From Clostridia bacterium (GTDB taxonomy: Bacteria; Bacillota; Clostridia; Christensenellales; UBA1242), in NCBI GenBank assembly GCA_900766395.1, contig CAAFWB010000035.1, positions 1 through 10,633 on the forward strand: 10,633 nucleotides of DNA. Reading direction: 5' to 3'. Shown here one piece after another: positions 8,892 to 10,633 of the stretch. Each line of letters starts with the position of its first letter. Positions within the stretch are counted from its first letter, which is position 1. The position numbers and the translations under genes were made by a program. Under the pieces are notes generated by a model, which saw only the letters and a list, made by a program, of their open reading frames with translations, was not told the DNA's origin and did no database searches.

Positions 8892-8919
8892 ATTTTATCA
8901 CATGTGCGAATTTTGACAA
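8892..8919 (-). promoter_or_regulatory. Probable promoter directly abutting addB
   Basis: On the minus strand, TTGTCA (8914-8919, five of six to the -35 consensus), a 16-base spacer and TAAAAT (8892-8897, five of six) form a good SigA-type promoter. A TG one base before the -10 gives an extended -10. The spacer includes the palindrome CACATGTG (8899-8906). The -10 touches the addB ATG, so a start point seven bases on would be at about 8885, the G of GTG codon 3. Transcripts from here would lack the ATG and could only be read as leaderless GTG messages. Confidence 0.55.
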
Positions 8920-8923
8920 AACA

Positions 8924-9787
8924 TTATGCTTTTAATTTTTGTCTATTCTTTTTGGGAAGAGCATTTGCAAAATTTTTGAGTTCTCTCATTCTGCTTGACT
9001 CAACATAATTTTCTGCTTCCTTACTTCTCTTTTCTTGCAAGCAGGTTTTGAGATTCTTGTTTTCGCTTTTTAGTTTTTCAAGGCTTGTCGAAAGACTTTT
9101 TATCTCACTTTCTTTTGACGACAACTCAATATATACTTTTGCAAGATTGTCGTTCGTCCTCTTCATTTCAATTCTGTTTTGCACCTCGGCTTGCTCATTT
9201 GCCACACGTTTGACAAGTCGAACAAGTCCCATAAAAAGCGCTTCAATATCTTTGTCAGACAGTGCGCCTTTTTGTTTTGGCATAACCAAAATGTTGTTTG
9301 GGCAAGGTGTGACTTTTTGTTTGATGTTCACCTCAATCCCCTCCTCTTTGAGTTCCTTAATACATTGTGAAAGCAAGGCTTGATTGCCTTTTAGAACATT
9401 GCGGTATTTATTTTGAAACCTAATCATTTTTCCGAGATCGTCACCAGCAAGTTTTAGGCACGCCTTTCTCACACTCATGCCTTTTGCACACAACCTCAAA
9501 ATGTTTTTCACAACTTCTTTTTCTTCTTTTTCATCAAAAGGCGTTTGTTTTATTTTTTCATGATTTTTTAAGTTTATTCCAAGGCGCTGACATTTGCTTT
9601 TGTCGTTCTGCAGTTGTCCCAGTTCCAAATAATAATAATTTCTGACACTGTTCGGTTTTCTCTTTGTCATTTCCGCGTAGTTTTTAAAAATTGATAAAAG
9701 TGAAAGATGTTTTTGTTTGCCTTCTTCAACAAAACCAAATAATTTTTTTATCTCCTCATCTTTCCACGAGCAATAAATTGTTTTCAT
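8924..9787 (-). CDS. SANT/Myb-like (RsfA-type) DNA-binding protein with coiled coil
   Basis: The 287-residue product looks like a transcription regulator. Residues 6-55 resemble the Myb/SANT-like module of the RsfA prespore regulators: Trp8 followed by DEEIKKL, a Phe-x-x-Tyr-Ala core, and RKPNSVRNYYY (43-53), with the arginine- and tyrosine-rich pattern expected of a recognition helix. Residues 84-135 look like a second helical module ending GMSVRKAC, LAGDD and RFQNKYRNV. Residues 174-197 (GALSDKDIEALF, GLVRLVKRVA) lead into a charged coiled coil (about 195-260), probably for oligomerisation, and a basic tail. I chose ATG 9787 because GGAGG lies four bases upstream. An in-frame ATG at 9832 would add 15 residues but has no ribosome binding site, lies upstream of the predicted transcription start, and its extension is unlike the rest of the protein. 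Upstream of addB by 32 nt and divergent from the gene at 9877. Targets are unknown; autoregulation is an inference. Confidence 0.85.
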   Translation of the reverse strand: MKTIYCSWKDEEIKKLFGFVEEGKQKHLSLLSIFKNYAEMTKRKPNSVRNYYYLELGQLQNDKSKCQRLGINLKNHEKIKQTPFDEKEEKEVVKNILRLCAKGMSVRKACLKLAGDDLGKMIRFQNKYRNVLKGNQALLSQCIKELKEEGIEVNIKQKVTPCPNNILVMPKQKGALSDKDIEALFMGLVRLVKRVANEQAEVQNRIEMKRTNDNLAKVYIELSSKESEIKSLSTSLEKLKSENKNLKTCLQEKRSKEAENYVESSRMRELKNFANALPKKNRQKLKA

Positions 9788-9790
9788 AAA

Positions 9791-9796
9791 TCCTCC
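9791..9796 (-). promoter_or_regulatory. Ribosome binding site deciding the start of the Myb-like gene
   Basis: The minus strand reads GGAGGA just before ATG 9787 (four bases after GGAGG). This supports initiation there and not at the in-frame ATG at 9832, which has no comparable sequence. Confidence 0.75.
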
Positions 9797-9806
9797 ACAC
9801 CCATTA

Positions 9807-9835
9807 TTGACAACGCGACAAGATTTATACATATT
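9807..9835 (+). promoter_or_regulatory. Promoter of the plus-strand gene at 9877
   Basis: A perfect -35 hexamer TTGACA (9807-9812) is followed by a 17-base spacer and CATATT (9830-9835, four of six to TATAAT). The start point would be near 9842, leaving a leader of about 35 bases. The -35 overlaps the leader of the divergent Myb-like gene and the -10 overlaps the palindrome at 9834-9849. Confidence 0.55.
9824..9829 (-). promoter_or_regulatory. Candidate -10 of the Myb-like gene
   Basis: The minus strand reads TATAAA (five of six to the -10 consensus). The sequence 17 bases upstream is a T-tract with little -35 character, so the promoter may need an activator or be weak. The start point would be near 9817, giving a leader of about 30 bases before ATG 9787. 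The 16-bp palindrome lies just upstream, between the -10 and -35 positions. Confidence 0.4.
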
Positions 9836-9849
9836 TATGACATCATAAA
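9834..9849. promoter_or_regulatory. 16-bp palindrome, candidate operator between divergent genes
   Basis: TTTATGA, two bases (CA), then TCATAAA form a perfect inverted repeat with seven-base arms. It covers the end of the -10 and the predicted start point of the plus-strand promoter. It also sits immediately upstream of the minus-strand -10. A dimeric repressor bound here could control both genes. The Myb-like protein encoded next door is an obvious but unproven candidate. The arms are AT-rich, so chance formation cannot be excluded. Confidence 0.5.
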
Positions 9850-9876
9850 AAAACGCAACTCATCATATTCTATCTT

Positions 9877-10633
9877 ATGGAACGCTTAAAGTTTGCAATC
9901 TATTCAAAAACACCCTGCCTTGTCTTTTGTGACAAGGCATTTATTGGTGAGGTTGACCAAAATTCTTGTGCAAAACTTGAGATGTTTGACAATGAGTCGA
10001 AACGAATTGAAATTTATCCAAAATCAACAAAAGATTTGATATATTTTATTCCCTTTGCCCTCGTCATCTCAAAACAAGAAAATTTTTCTCCAAACTATCA
10101 ACAATTTGATTTGCTGGATGGGAATTATGAAATCATGCTTAGTCCACGACTCGAACTTCACTCTCCGATGAGTTTTGACAAAATTTTTGAAGAAGAAAAA
10201 AAAGACACAAAAATCTGTGTCCTCTCTTCAACTCTCACAAAAATCATTCTTGAAAACAAAAAGAACAAAGTCGAATTTGTCCCAAAACATATTTTGAAAG
10301 ACATTGTTTGCAAAACACAAAACTGCGGAGCGGACTACTTTATTTTGACTGCAAAAACAGAGAACAGCCAGCAATATCTGTTCATCTCAAATCTTGAACA
10401 CATTGATGAATGTATGCAAAAAGTTTGTGATGACATCACATTTGATTTGCCAAAGTTCTCAACTGTCAGCCTTTGTCACGATTTTTATGAACACGCACTC
10501 ATCGAGAAGTTCGAGCTTGGACAAACGGGGGCGGTCAAACTTGAAAGTTTTTCGAGTCGCAAAGAACAAAAATCATTTTCAACTCCCGCACGAAAAGATG
10601 TTGCAAAAATATTTTTTGAATGCATCAAAATGC
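9877..10633 (+). CDS. Unrecognised protein, 3'-truncated by the window edge
   Basis: The frame is open from ATG 9877 to the right edge (252 codons plus one base, no stop). It has consistent codon use matching its neighbours, so it is probably a real gene. ATG 9877 is the first start after an in-frame TGA at 9838-9840. No Shine-Dalgarno lies before it. I recognise no family. The N-terminal third alternates short hydrophobic runs and polar turns (for example PCLVFCDKAFIGEV at residues 13-26), suggesting a beta-rich fold. There is no signal peptide and no clear membrane segment, so it is likely cytoplasmic. Several cysteines are scattered (residues 14, 18, 31 and others) without a metal-binding pattern. 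It is transcribed away from the Myb-like gene through a shared 89-base intergenic region. Confidence 0.8.
   Translation, partial: MERLKFAIYSKTPCLVFCDKAFIGEVDQNSCAKLEMFDNESKRIEIYPKSTKDLIYFIPFALVISKQENFSPNYQQFDLLDGNYEIMLSPRLELHSPMSFDKIFEEEKKDTKICVLSSTLTKIILENKKNKVEFVPKHILKDIVCKTQNCGADYFILTAKTENSQQYLFISNLEHIDECMQKVCDDITFDLPKFSTVSLCHDFYEHALIEKFELGQTGAVKLESFSSRKEQKSFSTPARKDVAKIFFECIKM
9916..9939 (+). other. Strong hairpin in the first codons of the plus-strand gene
   Basis: Arms TGCCTTGTC and GACAAGGCA pair perfectly over nine bases around a six-base loop (TTTTGT). The sequence TTTATT follows. The stem is much richer in G+C than its surroundings and lies 39 bases inside the gene (codons 14-21). 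It resembles a short intrinsic terminator or attenuator but its T-run is poor. It could also slow early translation, or simply reflect the encoded peptide. Confidence 0.6.

Noticed and set aside
9788..9832. N-terminal extension of the Myb-like protein from ATG 9832
   Set aside because: There is no ribosome binding site before 9832, the predicted transcription start is downstream of it, and GGAGG marks ATG 9787.

Overview
This is AT-rich DNA (roughly one third G+C by eye) from a low-GC Gram-positive-like bacterium, most probably an uncultured Bacillota (Firmicutes) lineage known from metagenome assembly. The evidence is an addB-addA pair in the Bacillus order, strong AAGGAG/GGAGG ribosome binding sites on some genes, the standard bacterial code (TGG for Trp, TGA used as a stop), and a sequencing adapter left on the contig end. 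I cannot name a genus.

Layout, right to left on the minus strand. A SANT/Myb-like (RsfA-type) DNA-binding coiled-coil protein (9787 to 8924) is followed after 32 nt by addB (8891 to 5754). addB overlaps addA (5757 to 2326) by 4 nt. After a 107-nt gap with its own extended -10 promoter comes a large membrane-anchored coiled-coil protein (2218 to the left edge). It carries an unusual G-x-Y-Y-D heptad repeat and highly acidic low-complexity stretches. On the plus strand, divergent from the regulator, an unrecognised gene starts at 9877 and runs off the right edge. Bases 1-30 are Illumina adapter, not genome, so the leftmost gene is cut at base 31 and its natural C-terminus is unknown.

How it fits together. 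AddA and AddB form the helicase-nuclease that resects double-strand breaks for RecA loading. All helicase and nuclease motifs of AddA and the nuclease and Fe-S cysteines of AddB are present, but AddB lacks a Walker A motif. The regulator-like gene lies directly upstream, but a good promoter immediately before addB suggests the pair can be transcribed independently. The 9788-9876 region holds two divergent promoters around a 16-bp palindrome, the best candidate operator here. I see no tRNA, rRNA, CRISPR, insertion sequence or phage feature. The least explained elements are the repeat-bearing membrane protein and the plus-strand gene with a strong hairpin in its first codons.
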